Origin: Deferribacter thermophilus
GTDB lineage: Bacteria; Chrysiogenota; Deferribacteres; Deferribacterales; Deferribacteraceae
Reading direction: 5' to 3'
Length of the DNA: 64,000 bases
NCBI RefSeq assembly: GCF_049472675.1
Contig: NZ_JAPNXM010000009.1
Coordinates: 1-64,000 of the forward strand
Shown here: positions 52,969-62,197 of the stretch, piece by piece
How positions within the stretch are numbered: the stretch's first letter is position 1
Layout of the letters: every line of letters begins with the position of its first letter
The notes under the pieces: generated by a model
The model's input: the letters and a program-made list of their open reading frames with translations, nothing else
Databases searched by the model: none
Told to the model about the DNA's origin: nothing
Position numbers and translations under genes: made by a program

Positions 52969-53640
52969 ATGAAAAACAATAATATTCAAAGCAGACAGTA
53001 TCTTATTGATGAGATAAAAGTAGGTGACACCTGGCGTATTTTTAAAATTTTATCAGAGTTTGTTGAGGGGTTTGAGCATTTATCAGGTGTTGAGCCTGCT
53101 GTGAGTGTTTTTGGCTCAGCAAGGGTTAAAGAGGGGCATAGAGATTATCGAAGGGCAAGAGAGCTAGGTAGTTTGCTTGCTGGAGAAGGGATCACTGTAA
53201 TAACTGGTGGCGGTCCAGGTATAATGGAGGCTGCTAATAGAGGTGCAGCTGAAGCTGGAGGGAGATCTATTGGAATTAACATTGAATTGCCCTTTGAGCA
53301 GAAGCCGAACCCTTATGCAAATAAAGTTATTACATTTAATTATTTTTTTGTTAGAAAAGTTATGCTTGTAAAGTATGCCAGTGCTTTTGTTATTTTTCCT
53401 GGTGGTTTTGGCACGATGGATGAATTCTTTGAAGCTTTAACATTAATTCAAACAAGGAAGATATTGCCTTTCCCTTTAATACTCGTAGATAGTGATTATT
53501 GGAGTGGGTTAATAAATTGGATAAAGGATAAAATGCTTACTGAGGGGTTTATCTCTCCTGAAGATTTGGATCTGATACAGATCAAAGATGATGTTTATGA
53601 AATAATGCAAGTAATTAAGGCTTTTTTATCTAAGTTTTAG
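52969..53640 (+). CDS. LOG-family Rossmann-fold protein (TIGR00730)
   Basis: A 223-residue member of the LOG/YgdH family; characterised members release a base from nucleoside 5'-monophosphates (cytokinin riboside or other). Marks are SVFGSARVKEGHRDY, GGGPGIMEAANRGAAEAGG, and the catalytic PGGFGTMDEFFEALT motif with its Glu. The N-terminal part is a usual 30-residue extension. It follows the FliT-like gene by 12 bases. Its end overlaps the convergent sensor kinase gene by 11 bases, with no terminator between them. Confidence -1.
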   Translation: MKNNNIQSRQYLIDEIKVGDTWRIFKILSEFVEGFEHLSGVEPAVSVFGSARVKEGHRDYRRARELGSLLAGEGITVITGGGPGIMEAANRGAAEAGGRSIGINIELPFEQKPNPYANKVITFNYFFVRKVMLVKYASAFVIFPGGFGTMDEFFEALTLIQTRKILPFPLILVDSDYWSGLINWIKDKMLTEGFISPEDLDLIQIKDDVYEIMQVIKAFLSKF

Positions 53641-55855
53641 TTAATGGAATTATTATCCTAAATTTAGTAAACAACCCTTTTTCAGATTCTACTTCAATTT
53701 TTCCTCCTAATTCTTCAATAAAAATTTTGGCTGCGTATAATCCAATCCCAGTTCCTTTCTCTTTTTTTGTTGTAAAGAAGGGGTTAAATATTTTATTTTT
53801 TAAATGTTCAGGTATCCCTGTTCCATTGTCTGTAACTTCAATAATCAAGTTATTTTCTTTGACTGTTTTTCTCAAGGTTACTTGCCCATTTTGTATTTTT
53901 GCAGATTCTATTGCATCCTTTGAATTAAGCAATAAATTCAATAGTGTTTGAGTCAATTTGTTATCATTTAGATTAAGAGTTACACCTTTTCCTTCAATGA
54001 TTAAATCAAATTTTATTTCGGTACCTAATATCTGCCTAAAAAAGTTTTCTTTTGATTTTAAAAAGTTGTCAATAAAAACAAGTTTTGTTTCATCTCCTAT
54101 ATTTGATAAGTTTAATAATGACTTAAGATAATTTGATGATTCTTCAGTTATTTTCAAAATTTTATCAACGATTTCTTTATTTTGATCCCCTATATTTTTG
54201 TCAAATTTAAGCAGTGTTGAGTAATTTGTTATTACACTCAAAATATTGTTAATATCGTGAACCACACTAGTAACTAAATTGGATATTATTTCATCTCTTT
54301 GAATTTCTTGAATTAATTTTTGTTGCTTAATTTTTTCTGTGTTATCAATAAGGATTAGAAGATAATAGGTCTTATCAGATGTCGTAATTTTTTTTAAATA
54401 GATATCAAAAATGAAGTCCTCTTTTATATCCGTAATGTCATAAAAAATATATTCTTCTGTATTAATTTCTTTGAATTTATTTAAGTAATTTATAATATTT
54501 TCGTTTTTTAGTTCGTAAATATAGATATTTGATTGTTCAATATTAAAAATTTCTTTAGATTTTTTATTTAGAAAGACCATTTCTTCGTCAATTAGAATTA
54601 CACCATTTGGGGAGTTTTCAATAATTGTATAAAAAAGATTTTCATATAAGATTTTGTAATTTATACTATCAAGTAGCTCGGTTAAGTCTTGACCAAAAAA
54701 GGCAAATTGTGAAGATATCCCACTAATAGGATAAATATCAAATAAAATAGTTTTAACCCCTTTAGAGGTGTTTATTCTGACTATATAATTTTCCAGAGGT
54801 GAGCGTTTGTCAAAACAGATATCTTGTATTTTTTCGGAAAATCCCATTATTTCGTTTATTGTCTTCGGCTTTTCTAAACCAATTATTAATTCTGCCCCTT
54901 TATTCCAAAAGACAATGTTTCCATTTTTATCAGTGATAAAAACAACATAAGATGGCAAATTTATGACAGCTGTTAAAAATGAATTGTACGATTTTAATTT
55001 TTTGTTAGATTTGAAAGCTAAGTAAAAGATAACTATAAAGAATATAAGTGATACAATCAAAACGGTGAAAATGATAATGAAGCTAATATAATCATTTAAA
55101 GAGATTGGTTTTGTTATGTAAAACCATTTATTGACAAGCTCATTTAGTTCATTGTTTTTTTTCAAAGTGATAATGTGTTCGTTTAAAAGTTTTAATAAAG
55201 TTACATCTTTTTTAGGTAAGTAAAAAGCTATATTAGATTTTTCTAAAAAAAGAGGTTTTTTTTTGATAGATAAAATCTTAAATTGACCTCTAAAGTTTGT
55301 GTATATAAGATTTAATGAGTTGTAATAATCATTTATTAACCAGTCTATATATCCATATTCTAATGCTTTAAAGGAATCTAATGTGCTATCAAATAGTTTA
55401 ACTTCTAAATTTTTATATTTTGAAATTTGATTTTGAATATATCTATGCCCAGTTGCATTCTTTTTAACACCTACTTTTAAAGCAAACAGATCATTTAATG
55501 AATATTCTTTATTATAAGGGACAACTACAACAATGCCACTGTTTAAATAAGGTATGGTGAAAAGCCCATACTGCTTTCTTTCCTCTGTTATATAAATAGA
55601 TCCTGCTGCGATATCACACAGACCATTTTTGACAGCATTTAAAAGCCCTGTAAAAGTGGTTTGGATAAAGTTACACTTAAAATGATACTTATCGCAAAAC
55701 CTTTTTAATATATCATAATCAAAACCTCGTATTTCTCCTCTGCTATCTATAAAGATGAACGGTTCATATTCAGCAAAGAATATTTTTATTTCTTTGCATT
55801 GCCCAAATAATGTAAATGAAATTAAGAAGCAAAATATAATAAAAAACTTTTTCAT
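53630..55855 (-). CDS. Sensor histidine kinase with periplasmic amino-acid-binding domain
   Basis: An inner-membrane sensor of 741 residues (ATG at 55855; an upstream frame to 55888 lacks an RBS). It has a signal peptide, a periplasmic solute-binding (SBP_bac_3) domain (about 22-245) with GFDYDILKRFC and DIAAGSIYITEERKQ, one transmembrane segment (about 255-285), two PAS-like domains (about 290-510), and a HisKA region with the phospho-His in VVHDINNILSVI. HATPase motifs NDNKLTQTLLNLLLNSKDAI, TDNGTGIPE, FTTKKEKGTGIGLY end the protein. The ligand is probably an amino acid or similar small molecule. No response regulator is adjacent, so it is an orphan kinase here. Confidence -1.
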   Translation of the reverse strand: MKKFFIIFCFLISFTLFGQCKEIKIFFAEYEPFIFIDSRGEIRGFDYDILKRFCDKYHFKCNFIQTTFTGLLNAVKNGLCDIAAGSIYITEERKQYGLFTIPYLNSGIVVVVPYNKEYSLNDLFALKVGVKKNATGHRYIQNQISKYKNLEVKLFDSTLDSFKALEYGYIDWLINDYYNSLNLIYTNFRGQFKILSIKKKPLFLEKSNIAFYLPKKDVTLLKLLNEHIITLKKNNELNELVNKWFYITKPISLNDYISFIIIFTVLIVSLIFFIVIFYLAFKSNKKLKSYNSFLTAVINLPSYVVFITDKNGNIVFWNKGAELIIGLEKPKTINEIMGFSEKIQDICFDKRSPLENYIVRINTSKGVKTILFDIYPISGISSQFAFFGQDLTELLDSINYKILYENLFYTIIENSPNGVILIDEEMVFLNKKSKEIFNIEQSNIYIYELKNENIINYLNKFKEINTEEYIFYDITDIKEDFIFDIYLKKITTSDKTYYLLILIDNTEKIKQQKLIQEIQRDEIISNLVTSVVHDINNILSVITNYSTLLKFDKNIGDQNKEIVDKILKITEESSNYLKSLLNLSNIGDETKLVFIDNFLKSKENFFRQILGTEIKFDLIIEGKGVTLNLNDNKLTQTLLNLLLNSKDAIESAKIQNGQVTLRKTVKENNLIIEVTDNGTGIPEHLKNKIFNPFFTTKKEKGTGIGLYAAKIFIEELGGKIEVESEKGLFTKFRIIIPLTKT

Positions 55856-56005
55856 GAAATTATTATACCATAATTTTTTACAAATCAAAATTAATTTGTG
55901 ACAAAATTTATCTTTTTGTAACTGATTGATTTAAAATATATTTTACTGATTAGATTCTGAAAGAGTTATTTCAACATTTAGATAAAAATTTTTTAGTAAA
56001 TTTCC

Positions 56006-56035
56006 TTGACACTTATGGTGTGAATCGTGTATTAT
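56006..56035 (+). promoter_or_regulatory. Promoter of the mraZ/dcw cluster
   Basis: A perfect TTGACA (56006-56011), an 18-base spacer and TATTAT (56030-56035) put the transcription start near 56042. Confidence -1.
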
Positions 56036-56046
56036 TTGTTATGAAA

Positions 56047-56071
56047 TGGTATAAAATGGTATAAATTGGTA
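56047..56071 (+). promoter_or_regulatory. MraZ-binding box: three TGGTA repeats at 10-base spacing
   Basis: TGGTA occurs at 56047, 56057 and 56067, each separated by five A/T bases, directly after the promoter and reaching the mraZ ATG. MraZ proteins bind arrays of TGGGN-type boxes with 5-base spacers before mraZ, so this is the likely autoregulatory operator. A lone TGGTG at 56016 lies further upstream. Confidence -1.
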
Positions 56072-56535
56072 TGAGAGCTTCTAGTAGTTTTAAAGGTAAA
56101 TCAGTTCATACTATTAATGAATCTGGTCGAATTAGTATTCCTGCGAAGTTTAGAGATGTATTAAAAACAAAATATCAGGATGAATCTCTTGTTTTAGTAA
56201 ATCTTGGTAAATACTTAGCTGCTTATCCATTGAAAGAATGGGAAAAAGTTGAGGCAAAATTTGAAGAAAATCCACCTAAAAATAAAGATGCTGCAAAATT
56301 AATGAGGAAACTTTTTTCTACAGCAGAAGATTGTGTGGTGGATAGAGTAGGAAGAATTATTATTCCACCTCATTTAAGAAATGCAGTGGGGTTAAATGGT
56401 GAGTGTGTGATAGTCGGGATGATGAATAAAATTGAAATATGGCCAAAAGATGTGTGGGAAACTGAAATTGAAAATGCTGATATGGGAACTCTTATGGAAG
56501 AGATAACCGATATTTACCCAGAAATAACTTTATAA
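56071..56535 (+). CDS. mraZ: Transcriptional regulator MraZ
   Basis: First gene of the division and cell-wall cluster, a ring-forming double-AbrB-like regulator. The 154 residues have two half-domains, each with a GRI-x-IP core: ESGRISIPAKFRD (about 20-32) and VGRIIIPPHLRN (about 90-101). The start has no Shine-Dalgarno; the ATG sits on the last TGGTA box. An upstream in-frame ATG at 56041 is separated by a stop. Family members repress or modulate their own dcw cluster. rsmH follows after 1 base. Confidence -1.
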   Translation: MRASSSFKGKSVHTINESGRISIPAKFRDVLKTKYQDESLVLVNLGKYLAAYPLKEWEKVEAKFEENPPKNKDAAKLMRKLFSTAEDCVVDRVGRIIIPPHLRNAVGLNGECVIVGMMNKIEIWPKDVWETEIENADMGTLMEEITDIYPEITL

Positions 56536-56536
56536 A

Positions 56537-57457
56537 ATGCATAAACCTGTTTTGTATAAAGAGTTAATAAATTTTTTTAAAGGGATAGAAAATGGGATAA
56601 TTGTAGATTGTACTGGCGGTGGTGGTGGACATGCAGAAGGGATTTTAAGGGAAATAAAGCCTGAAAAGCTTATTATTATAGATAGAGATGAAGATGCCGT
56701 TAAAAGATTAAAAAAGAAGTTTGATGGTTTTTCCAATGTTGAAGTTTGTAAAAGTAATTTTGCAGATGTAGATAAAGTAATAACAAGTTTAGGTATCGAT
56801 AAAGTAGATGGGTTGTATGCTGATTTTGGAATATCAAACTTTCATTTACAGGATAGTCAAAGGGGATTTTCTTTTAGGAAAAATGGACCCCTTGATATGC
56901 GAATGGATAAGGAAATTGAGCTAACTGCGGAAAAAATTGTCAATGAATATTCTGTAGAAACTTTAAAAAATATTTTTAAAAAGTTTGGGGAAGAAAGATT
57001 TGCTGATAGAGTTGCAGAAGCAATAGCAAAATCAAGATTAAATAAAAGAATAACAACTACTTTAGAATTGGCTGATATCGTAAAGAAAGCTATACCAGAA
57101 AGATATCATAAACCAGGTATTCATCCAGCTACAAAGGTCTTTATGGCATTAAGAATATTCATAAATAATGAACTTGAGAGTATAGAATCTTTACTAAAAA
57201 AAATACCATCAATAATTAAAAAGGGAGGGGTTGTAGCTTTTATATCCTTTCACTCTTTAGAAGATAGATTGGTGAAAGAGTATTTACAATTTTATGAAAA
57301 AGATTGTGTTTGTCCACCTGAATACCCTGTATGTAGATGTGATAAAGTAAAGGAGTTTAAAATTCTAACGAAAAAGCCAGTTGTCCCTTCTAAGGAAGAA
57401 ATAAGTGAAAATCCATTAAGTAGAAGTGCGAAAATGAGGGTTGGTAAAAGGTTATGA
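56537..57457 (+). CDS. rsmH: 16S rRNA (cytosine(1402)-N(4))-methyltransferase
   Basis: SAM-dependent methyltransferase acting on C1402 of 16S rRNA, formerly MraW. The 306-residue protein has the SAM motif VDCTGGGGGHAEGIL, ADFGISNFHLQDSQRGFSF (DxGxSxxQLD-like), GPLDMRMD, VFMALRIFINNELESI and FISFHSLEDRLVKE. Length and motif order are normal. It overlaps the following ftsL-like gene by 4 bases (ATGA). Confidence -1.
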   Translation: MHKPVLYKELINFFKGIENGIIVDCTGGGGGHAEGILREIKPEKLIIIDRDEDAVKRLKKKFDGFSNVEVCKSNFADVDKVITSLGIDKVDGLYADFGISNFHLQDSQRGFSFRKNGPLDMRMDKEIELTAEKIVNEYSVETLKNIFKKFGEERFADRVAEAIAKSRLNKRITTTLELADIVKKAIPERYHKPGIHPATKVFMALRIFINNELESIESLLKKIPSIIKKGGVVAFISFHSLEDRLVKEYLQFYEKDCVCPPEYPVCRCDKVKEFKILTKKPVVPSKEEISENPLSRSAKMRVGKRL

Positions 57458-57750
57458 GTAAACTTATTGCTGTTGCTTTAAAAAATGTGGAGTTTGGCTT
57501 TTTAAGAACATTTTTAATTTTTGTTATTTTTGTATCTTTAGTTTTTTCTATCGTTATAGTTAAAGTGAAAACTATTCAATTGGGTTATAAAATTGAAGAT
57601 TTGAGAAAAATACACTTTAAGAAAGAGGTCTTGGTGGAAAAATATGAAGAAGAAATATCATACTTTACAAGAACAGATAGATTGATTGATTACTCAAAAA
57701 ATTTTGGTCTTAAGTTAGCTGAACCAGAGAAGGTTTTTTATGTTAAGTGA
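57454..57750 (+). CDS. FtsL-like cell-division protein
   Basis: A small 98-residue bitopic protein placed exactly where FtsL lies in dcw clusters. A short basic cytoplasmic N-terminus, a membrane segment (about 18-42), and a coiled-coil leucine-heptad region (IEDLRKIHFKKEVLVEKYEEEI) with a C-terminal conserved-style end (DRLIDYSKNFGLKLAEPEKV) fit FtsL, which links FtsB and FtsQ to FtsI/FtsW. Sequence is too variable for a sure call by motif alone. Overlaps rsmH and ftsI. Confidence -1.
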   Translation: MSKLIAVALKNVEFGFLRTFLIFVIFVSLVFSIVIVKVKTIQLGYKIEDLRKIHFKKEVLVEKYEEEISYFTRTDRLIDYSKNFGLKLAEPEKVFYVK

Positions 57751-59416
57751 AAGAGGGAAAATTGGTTTTATATCATTTGTTATATTTTGCTTGTTTATTA
57801 CAATTGTATTAAGGCTTGGGTATTTGCAGGTGTATAAACATCAATATTATTTAAAACTTTCTAAAAGCCAGTCAATTGATGAGGTTAAAATAAAATCAGA
57901 AAGAGCAAGTATATATGATAGAAATGGAGTTTTAATAGCAAAGGATAATAATAAAGCATCACTATTTGTCTATGGTTTGGATAAATCAAAAGAGAAAGAA
58001 GTGATAAAGAAATTGAGAAAATATAACATTTACAAAAAAAATATTTCTGGTGGATTTAAATGGCTCATTAGAAATGTAGATGTGGAATTTGCTGAAAAGG
58101 TTAGTAAAGTTTCGGAAAATATTGATTATATAATTAATAAAAAAAGATTTTACCCATATATCGATAGTTTGGCTCATATATTGGGATTTACTGGAGTAGA
58201 TAATCAAGGTTTGTATGGTATAGAAGCGTATTATGAAAAGAAGCTTGCTGGAGAGGATATAATCTATACAGTTTTGAAAGATAGTAGAGGTAAGCTTATA
58301 ACTCATAAAAATAGTATTTTAAATTTAAAAAACGGAAATTTAATAAAAATTACTATTGATTCTAAACTTCAAAAAATTGCGGAAGCTATACTTAAGGAGG
58401 ATTTGGAAAAATTTAGAGCAAATAAGGGGATTGTAGCGTTAATGGATATAAAAACAGGTGAGATATTAATTTCACTATCTGTTCCATCTTTTGATCCCAA
58501 TAATTTTAAAAAATTTAATAAGCAGTTATGGAAGAATCCAGTTACACACTTTACCTTTGAGCCAGGATCAATATTTAAACCTGTGACATTTGCTTATCTT
58601 TTTACTGAAAAGAAAATTGATTTAGATAAAACAATAAATTGTGAAAATGGTGCTTACAGAGTTTATGGCAACACTTTTAATGATGTTCATAAATATAAGA
58701 AGTTAAGTGTAGCTGAGGTTTTAGTTTACTCAAGCAATGTCGGTACAGTAAAGCTTATAGATGATGCTAATAATGATAGATTTTATAAGTTTTTAAGAAA
58801 GGTAGGTTTTGGCAACCCTTCAAATGTAGTAGGCGGTAGTGAAGAAGCAGGTTTGTTAAGACCAACCAAAGAATGGTCTAAGCTATCTAAATACTCTTTA
58901 TCTATTGGGCAAGAGCTGTATGTGACACCTATACAAATGCTGAGGTTTTATTCAGGAATTGCAAATGGTGGCACATTTGTTACACCAACATATATAAAAG
59001 AGATTGTTTACAATAATAATCTTATAATACCAAAACAAAAAAAGGAACAGTTGATTAACCCTTTAGTGGCTAAGAAGATTCAAAAATTGTTAACTTTAGT
59101 TGTTGAAAAAGGGACAGGTCAAAACGCTAAATCTGACTTTGTAGCTATAGCTGGGAAAACAGGAACAGCTCAAAAATTTGATTTTTCTTTAAAAAGGTAC
59201 TCTTCAAAAAATTATGTAGCTAGTTTTGCAGGTTATTTCCCTGCTGATAACCCTCAATATGCTATGATTGTTGTCTACGATAGCCCAAAATCAAGTATAT
59301 ACGGTGGCTCAACAGCAGCAATTACTTTTAGAAAAATTGCAGAACAAGTGATGATTTATTTCAGGCAGGGTTTGAAAATATATAGGGTGAGTGATGAAAG
59401 TAAAAGATCTGCTTAA
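57740..59416 (+). CDS. ftsI: Peptidoglycan transpeptidase FtsI (penicillin-binding protein)
   Basis: The division-specific class B PBP that cross-links septal wall. The 558 residues start with a membrane anchor (about 9-28) and a PBP dimer domain (SERASIYDRNGVLIA). The transpeptidase domain has the catalytic SxxK in GSIFKPVT, SxN in SSNVGTVK and KTGTAQ. No PASTA domain follows. It overlaps the ftsL-like gene by 11 bases and murE by 23. Confidence -1.
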   Translation: MLSERGKIGFISFVIFCLFITIVLRLGYLQVYKHQYYLKLSKSQSIDEVKIKSERASIYDRNGVLIAKDNNKASLFVYGLDKSKEKEVIKKLRKYNIYKKNISGGFKWLIRNVDVEFAEKVSKVSENIDYIINKKRFYPYIDSLAHILGFTGVDNQGLYGIEAYYEKKLAGEDIIYTVLKDSRGKLITHKNSILNLKNGNLIKITIDSKLQKIAEAILKEDLEKFRANKGIVALMDIKTGEILISLSVPSFDPNNFKKFNKQLWKNPVTHFTFEPGSIFKPVTFAYLFTEKKIDLDKTINCENGAYRVYGNTFNDVHKYKKLSVAEVLVYSSNVGTVKLIDDANNDRFYKFLRKVGFGNPSNVVGGSEEAGLLRPTKEWSKLSKYSLSIGQELYVTPIQMLRFYSGIANGGTFVTPTYIKEIVYNNNLIIPKQKKEQLINPLVAKKIQKLLTLVVEKGTGQNAKSDFVAIAGKTGTAQKFDFSLKRYSSKNYVASFAGYFPADNPQYAMIVVYDSPKSSIYGGSTAAITFRKIAEQVMIYFRQGLKIYRVSDESKRSA

Positions 59417-60839
59417 AGGGTTAGACTATTTTTGCAAAGATAAAAATTTGTTAGAAATTGAAATTAATGATATTTCTTTTGATACAAGAGATATTAAAGA
59501 GGATTCCATCTTTGTTTGTAATAAAGGTGTAAATTATGATACGCATAATGATATAGAAAGACTAAAAAATGATTCTCGCATAAAAGTCATTATTACAGAG
59601 AAAAGTTATGATTTTCAAACTGTAGTAGTTAAAGATGGAAGAAAAGCGCTTGCTTTAATATGCAAAAATTTATTTTTAAATGGTTATACCCCAAAACTCA
59701 TTGGTATTACAGGAACAAATGGGAAAACAACCACATGTTATCTAATCGATCATATCTTGTCTTTTGCAAATATAAAAACAGCAAGATTGGGAACAATTAA
59801 CTACAAAATAGACGATGAAATATATCCTGCCCCAACTACTACTCCATCACCTTACGATCTATATAAGATGATTTCAAAAGCAAAAAATAAAGGGTGTAGT
59901 AATGTAGTGATGGAAGTATCTTCGCATGCACTGGATCAGAGTAGAGTTTTTGGTCTAACTTACGATTATGCAGTATATACAAATTTAAGTGGTGATCATC
60001 TTGATTATCATGAAAGTATTGATGATTATTTCAAAGCAAAAAGCAGGCTTTTTCATGAGTATTTAAATGGCTATGCTATTATAAATATTGATGATAGTTA
60101 TGGGGAAAAACTAAGAGAAAGTTTAGAAAATAAAAATAACTGCTTAACTTATTCATTTAATAGTAACAACGCTAATATATTTGTTAAAAGTTATGATAAA
60201 GGATTAGAGAAAAGCTTTGTGCTTTTTGAGCTCGATGGCAGGGAATTAGAAGTTGAGACTAAGCTTGTTGGAAAGCATAACATTTACAACTTAATGGCAT
60301 CAATTTTAGTTGCTTACAAATATGGGATTGATTTGGAACAGATTAAGAAAGCCATTGTAAGCTTTGAAAATGTGCCAGGCAGGTTAGATAAAATTGTTCA
60401 TAATAATATTTATGTTTTTATTGATTATGCCCATACAGATGATGCATTAAAAAATGTTTTGCAAAGTTTATTACCTTTTAAAAAAAGAAGAATTATTACT
60501 TTATTTGGATGTGGTGGAGATAGAGATAAGACTAAAAGGCCAAGGATGGCAAAGGTTGCTGAAGAATATTCAGATTTAGTTGTTGTTACAAGTGATAATC
60601 CAAGGAATGAGGATCCCCAAAGTATCATTAATGATATTTTAAAAGGCTTTGATGATAATTCTAAAGTAATTGTCGAGGTTGATAGGAGAAGAGCAATAGA
60701 AATTGCATTAGGCAATGCTTTAGAGGGTGATATTGTATTGATAGCAGGTAAAGGGCATGAGGATTATCAGTTGATAAAAGGGATCAAATATCATTTTGAT
60801 GATAAAGAAGAGGTATTGAGGTTTTTTGGGAAAATATGA
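59394..60839 (+). CDS. murE: UDP-MurNAc-L-Ala-D-Glu:meso-DAP ligase
   Basis: Adds the third stem-peptide residue. The 481-residue enzyme (ATG at 59394; GTG one codon before is an alternative) has the ATP loop ITGTNGKTTTCYL, the TTTPSPYDLY segment, and VVTSDNPRNEDP. The DNPR motif indicates meso-diaminopimelate as the amino acid. The N-terminal UDP-binding region has SFDTRDIKEDSIFVC. It starts inside ftsI and overlaps murF by 4 bases. Confidence -1.
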   Translation: MKVKDLLKGLDYFCKDKNLLEIEINDISFDTRDIKEDSIFVCNKGVNYDTHNDIERLKNDSRIKVIITEKSYDFQTVVVKDGRKALALICKNLFLNGYTPKLIGITGTNGKTTTCYLIDHILSFANIKTARLGTINYKIDDEIYPAPTTTPSPYDLYKMISKAKNKGCSNVVMEVSSHALDQSRVFGLTYDYAVYTNLSGDHLDYHESIDDYFKAKSRLFHEYLNGYAIINIDDSYGEKLRESLENKNNCLTYSFNSNNANIFVKSYDKGLEKSFVLFELDGRELEVETKLVGKHNIYNLMASILVAYKYGIDLEQIKKAIVSFENVPGRLDKIVHNNIYVFIDYAHTDDALKNVLQSLLPFKKRRIITLFGCGGDRDKTKRPRMAKVAEEYSDLVVVTSDNPRNEDPQSIINDILKGFDDNSKVIVEVDRRRAIEIALGNALEGDIVLIAGKGHEDYQLIKGIKYHFDDKEEVLRFFGKI

Positions 60840-62197
60840 AAACATTGAATATTAAGGAAGCATTTAACAATTTGTTGGATTTTATAGCTCCATCTGTTGT
60901 TGAATACAATAATGTTGTTTTAAACAGTAAAGATGTATCTAAGGGCGATATCTTTCTTGCGATGAAAGGTGAAAATGTTGATGGTAATTCATTTTATAAA
61001 GAAGCATACGAAAGAGGAGCTCTGATCACAATTTTTGATAACCCTTATTTTTATAACAAAGCATCAATTAACAAGATCCTTGTCGAAAACAGCTTTGATG
61101 CTATTAAATCGTTTGGAAAATGGAAGCTACAAAAAAGTCTAGCTAAAAGAGTAGTAATCACAGGGAGTGTAGGTAAAACAACTACCAAAAAGATGTTGTA
61201 CGAAATATTTACAAAACAATATCAATCATCAATGAGTTATAAAAATTACAATAATGAGCTTGGTATAGCCATTTCATGTGCCAATATTCCGGATGAGGTT
61301 GATTATGTATTTTTTGAAATTGGCACTAATAGTAAGGGTGAGATAAAAAAATATAGTGAGTATTTAAAACCTGAAGTAGCCGTAGTTACAAAAATAGCCA
61401 CTTCTCATATTGGTAGATTTGGTTCAGTAGAGGAGATTGCTAAAGAGAAGTTTAGTATTGCTGAAGTTGATTCTGTAAAGGAGTTGTGGATTAATGAAGA
61501 AGATTTTCGTTTTATAAATGATGAAATATTAAAAGATAAAAAATTATTTATTGTTGGTTATGGAGATGATGCTGATTTAAAAATAGATTTTGTAAGAGAT
61601 ATTGAAAAAGGATATGAGTTTTGTATTAAGTTTAATAATAAAAGTTATGTTTTTAAAATAAACCATATTTTTAAGCATTTTATTTTAAATGCTTCTATTG
61701 CAATTGGGATAGCCTTAAATGAAGGGGTTGAATATGAGTTTATATATGAAGCATTACAGGAATTTCAACCTGAAGAGAAGAGAGGTTTAATTTATCAAAA
61801 TGATAAAAATATTGTTATAGATGATACATACAATGCAAGTTATGATTCGATTACTGCTGCGTTAGAAAGCCTAGATAAACTCGAGTGTAGTGGCAAGAAA
61901 AAGTTTGCAATAATTGGAGAAATTGCTGAAATTGAAGGTTTTGAAGATGAAATATATTCTAAATTAATAACTTTTTCAAAAACTTTAAAAGATGTGAATG
62001 TTCTTTTTTGTGGTGACTATTTTGAAAAATATCAAGATGAAAAGAATATAAGATTTTTTAAAAACAAACAAAAATTATATAAATTTCTCGAACAATTAAA
62101 CTCTGGTTGCTTTTTAGTAAAAGCATCAAGAAGTAAAAAATTTGAAGAGATTGTTGATTATTTAACAAATAAAAGCAGAGGTAAAAATGTTATATAA
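60836..62197 (+). CDS. murF: UDP-MurNAc-tripeptide:D-Ala-D-Ala ligase
   Basis: Attaches D-Ala-D-Ala to complete the pentapeptide precursor. The 453 residues include the N-terminal domain VVLNSKDVSKGDIFLAMKGE, ATP loop ITGSVGKTTTKKML, a central Mur-ligase segment with NYNNELGIA and EIGTNSKGEI, and IDDTYNASYDSITAALE. Normal for the family. It overlaps murE by 4 bases and mraY by 11. Confidence -1.
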   Translation: MKTLNIKEAFNNLLDFIAPSVVEYNNVVLNSKDVSKGDIFLAMKGENVDGNSFYKEAYERGALITIFDNPYFYNKASINKILVENSFDAIKSFGKWKLQKSLAKRVVITGSVGKTTTKKMLYEIFTKQYQSSMSYKNYNNELGIAISCANIPDEVDYVFFEIGTNSKGEIKKYSEYLKPEVAVVTKIATSHIGRFGSVEEIAKEKFSIAEVDSVKELWINEEDFRFINDEILKDKKLFIVGYGDDADLKIDFVRDIEKGYEFCIKFNNKSYVFKINHIFKHFILNASIAIGIALNEGVEYEFIYEALQEFQPEEKRGLIYQNDKNIVIDDTYNASYDSITAALESLDKLECSGKKKFAIIGEIAEIEGFEDEIYSKLITFSKTLKDVNVLFCGDYFEKYQDEKNIRFFKNKQKLYKFLEQLNSGCFLVKASRSKKFEEIVDYLTNKSRGKNVI

